From contig NZ_WIXM01000016.1 in NCBI RefSeq assembly GCF_010993965.1, positions 1 through 64,000 of the forward strand: a DNA stretch of 64,000 bases, written 5' to 3'. Shown here one piece after another: positions 63,700 to 64,000 of this stretch. This DNA is from Gracilibacillus sp. YIM 98692. Its GTDB lineage: Bacteria; Bacillota; Bacilli; Bacillales; Amphibacillaceae. The notes below the pieces were generated by a model. That model made no database searches. It was not told where the DNA came from and saw only the letters and a list, made by a program, of their open reading frames with translations. Every line of letters begins with the position of its first letter. Position 1 is the first letter of the stretch. A program made the position numbers and the translations under genes.

Positions 63700-63816
63700 G
63701 CTGCGGAAAATGCGACACTCCTAGGGGAAAAGCGCGAGCTGAAGATCCCACAGGCAGTGGGTTTCTGCCGAGGAAGCTGAAGCCGTACCCCTGGAAAGGG
63801 AGCGTTTTTCCGCAGC
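63700..63816. repeat. 117-bp intergenic repeat with inverted ends
   Basis: Ends GCTGCGGAAAA and TTTTCCGCAGC are exact 11-bp inverted repeats. The interior (GCGACACTCCTAGGGGAAAAG, AAGATCCCACAGGCAGTGGG, GCCGAGGAAGCTGAAGCCGT given in parts) has the pattern of a repeat I know from intergenic regions of many Bacillaceae. No gene inside. MITE-like or structured RNA. Confidence 0.65.
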
Positions 63817-63861
63817 GCCGGATTATCTCCCGTCCTGAAAGAATGAGGAAAAAGTCTCTCT

Positions 63862-64000
63862 TTATATGGTAATAAACTGTAGGATATATCCACCTGCAAC
63901 ACCTAATATAACAATAAGCCAAGCAGGTACTTTCCATATATTTAATAAACCAAATAAAATAACTCCTAGAGCAAAGTCGGTTGTGGTGAAGATGGAACTG
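63862..64000 (-). CDS. Probable chromate transporter, C-terminal end (partial)
   Basis: The last ~46 residues on the minus strand (TDFALGVILFGLLNIWKVP, AWLIVILGVAGGYILQ) form two membrane helices separated by W-K-[IV]-P, typical of the ChrA chromate transporter end. The gene continues beyond the window. The call rests on the short tail only. Confidence 0.5.
   Translation of the reverse strand, partial: SSIFTTTDFALGVILFGLLNIWKVPAWLIVILGVAGGYILQFITI

Noticed and set aside
63623-63937. 104-aa and 75-aa minus-strand frames near the right end
   Set aside because: They run through the 117-bp intergenic repeat and conflict with the chromate-transporter frame.

Overview
The window comes from a low-GC, endospore-forming Gram-positive bacterium of the Bacillaceae, most like the Oceanobacillus/Virgibacillus/Gracilibacillus group. 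The evidence is the Bacillus-type rRNA-tRNA cluster, strong AGGAGG ribosome sites with many TTG and GTG starts, CotF- and YkuS-type proteins, sppA-yteJ, class III fructose-bisphosphatase, sacB-type antiterminator leaders and TnrA-like boxes. No gene here fixes the genus.

Layout. (1) 1-1969: the 3' end of 23S rRNA, 5S rRNA and 14 tRNA genes ending in tRNA-Leu(CAA). (2) About 1916-10743: an integrated mobile element of about 8.8 kb in the 3' end of tRNA-Leu, bounded by an exact 54-bp direct repeat. It carries a tyrosine integrase, a SIR2-domain protein, an HEPN-domain protein, a second minimal tyrosine recombinase, a winged-helix replication-like protein, an HsdS fragment and about 1.9 kb with no open frame. 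(3) 10744-11743: the original tRNA operon terminator, a fragment of a group IIC intron directly behind it, and a broken HepT/MntA-type pair. (4) 11900-21921: a fructan locus with two secreted GH68 fructosyltransferases, a GH32 fructan hydrolase with a LamG domain, a sucrose-type PTS EIIBC, a BglG-family antiterminator and a class I aldolase. Two divergent antiterminator/terminator leaders tie the first genes to the antiterminator. (5) 22202-25708: mscL, small proteins, a structured leader or RNA, sppA and yteJ. (6) 26016-28870: an IMEF-type encapsulin iron store (shell, ferritin-like cargo, ferredoxin) next to a gene with a Fur-like box. (7) 29864-32704: a TRAP transporter. (8) 32943-37027: an Hsp20-like protein, small glycine/asparagine-motif proteins that look spore-related, and two membrane proteins.

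(9) 37303-46169: an IstB fragment, then guanidine use as a nitrogen source: an APC permease, two TnrA/GlnR-like boxes, a guanidine-I riboswitch, two DUF1989 subunits, a biotin carboxylase of the urea/guanidine type and allophanate hydrolase. (10) 46444-51495: a peptidase C26 amidotransferase, a gamma-glutamylcyclotransferase-like protein, a secreted beta-propeller and fbp. (11) 51810-59861: hyuA-hyuB with a PotABCD-type ABC transporter. (12) 60346-64000: CotF-like, YkuS and several tiny proteins, a GNAT acetyltransferase, a histidine phosphatase, a repeat with inverted ends, and the C-terminus of a probable chromate transporter running off the edge.

The known systems that stand out are the encapsulin locus, the guanidine operon and the sacB-like antitermination circuit. 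The parts with least precedent are the SIR2/HEPN cargo of the tRNA-Leu element, its ORF-free segment, the cluster of G-x-N motif proteins, and the structured segment in front of sppA.
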